Below, in pieces: positions 5,956-6,247 of a stretch of DNA of 6,247 nt. The stretch's first letter is position 1. Every line of letters starts with the position of its first letter. A model generated the notes under the pieces. That model saw only the letters and a program-made list of their open reading frames with translations. It ran no database searches and was not told the DNA's origin. A program made the translations under genes and the position numbers. Origin of the DNA: Cloacimonetes bacterium UBA4175 (GTDB lineage: Bacteria; Cloacimonadota; Cloacimonadia; Cloacimonadales; Cloacimonadaceae); the NCBI GenBank assembly GCA_002379855.1, contig DFUX01000031.1, forward strand, positions 8,892-15,138. Reading direction: 5' to 3'.

Positions 5956-6247
5956 GGCTCACTTTTCTTTTGGTTCTCTTTTCTGTAAGGAACGTGGAAA
6001 GGAAATAGAACGCAGATAACTGGATCGACAGGATCATCAGGATATAGATTGAAAAAGACCATTGGTGAAAGGATGGTAAGCCCTGATAATATTTCGCTTG
6101 CATTATTACAACTGGATCACATTTTTCACCATTTCATCTATCTATCTTTCCGCGGCCTTTTTGGCGTAGCACCTATATATTATAGAGGGATGGGCCTCAT
6201 TTGCATTCCCCTCTCCAGCGTGGGTCATCCGGCAGTCATCCTTAACC
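5956..6247. other. Gene-free region downstream of gdhA
   Basis: About 290 bp with no supportable gene on either strand. It starts with a pyrimidine-rich stretch (about 5960-5987) containing several CTTTT blocks, then a period-9 GGAT repeat (6022-6048). Further minor elements are an 8-bp inverted repeat TGGTGAAA (6063-6070) / TTTCACCA (6124-6131), an ATCT run near 6136-6147, a palindrome CTATA-TAT-TATAG (6173-6185), and GTCATCC twice 11 bp apart (6224-6230, 6235-6241). The last 70 bases may belong to the upstream or downstream region of a gene outside the window. Confidence 0.55.
6010..6048 (+). repeat. Period-9 GGAT intergenic repeat
   Basis: Three consecutive 9-bp units start with GGAT: GGATCGACA (6022-6030), GGATCATCA (6031-6039) and GGATATAGA (6040-6048). 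They are preceded by ACGCAGATA (6010-6018), which occurs inverted at 21-29. From general familiarity this resembles GGAT/GATT-rich intergenic repeats found in many environmental genomes. No coding role is seen. Confidence 0.5.

Noticed and set aside
5894..6103. 69-codon minus-strand ORF with a hydrophobic stretch
   Set aside because: It runs through the gdhA terminator and the GGAT repeat into the gdhA 3' end. The hydrophobic segment is a by-product of the pyrimidine/purine-rich DNA.
6173..6185. CTATA-TAT-TATAG palindrome and a minus-strand TATAAT as a promoter
   Set aside because: No acceptable -35 lies 16-18 bp away on either strand, and AT-rich palindromes of this size are common.

Overview
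The window is about 6.2 kb of a compact bacterial chromosome carrying five protein genes. Moderate GC, GGAGG-type ribosome binding sites, GTG and TTG starts, a pyrophosphate-linked phosphofructokinase, a small ACT-like protein of the iron-only hydrogenase regulator type and an NADP-type glutamate dehydrogenase together suggest a fermentative, probably anaerobic bacterium. GGAT-rich intergenic repeats hint at an environmental lineage such as Cloacimonadota or a relative, but that is only a guess. No transposase, phage gene, CRISPR array, tRNA or rRNA was seen.

Layout. Bases 1-165 are a leader holding a degenerate 10-bp direct repeat, a possible 15-codon leader peptide and a hairpin that would bury the ribosome binding site of the first gene. 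A small ACT-like gene (166-414, +) meets a family 2 membrane glycosyltransferase (415-1494, -) tail to tail, with the two stop codons directly abutting. The glycosyltransferase lies 3 bp downstream of dnaX (1498-3111, -), in the same reading frame, and is probably co-transcribed with it. A 169-bp divergent region (3112-3280) separates dnaX from pfp (3281-4504, +) and contains a long inverted repeat. Then comes gdhA (4564-5901, +), with its own strong-looking promoter overlapping the pfp stop codon and a clear intrinsic terminator behind it. Bases 5956-6247 appear gene-free and carry a short period-9 GGAT repeat.

How the genes relate. pfp (reversible glycolytic step using PPi) and gdhA (2-oxoglutarate/glutamate interconversion) are central metabolic enzymes that may be partly co-expressed. 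dnaX encodes the replicative clamp-loader ATPase, and its usual partners ybaB and recR are not downstream here. The glycosyltransferase presumably works in envelope polysaccharide or glycolipid synthesis and appears unrelated to its neighbours.

The known genes are ordinary. The most unusual signals are regulatory: the ribosome-binding-site hairpin with an overlapping leader ORF and a competing stem at 100-165, the 12-of-14 inverted repeat upstream of pfp, and an exact 16-bp repeat shared between the pfp promoter region and the glycosyltransferase coding sequence. No convincing wholly new multi-gene system was found.
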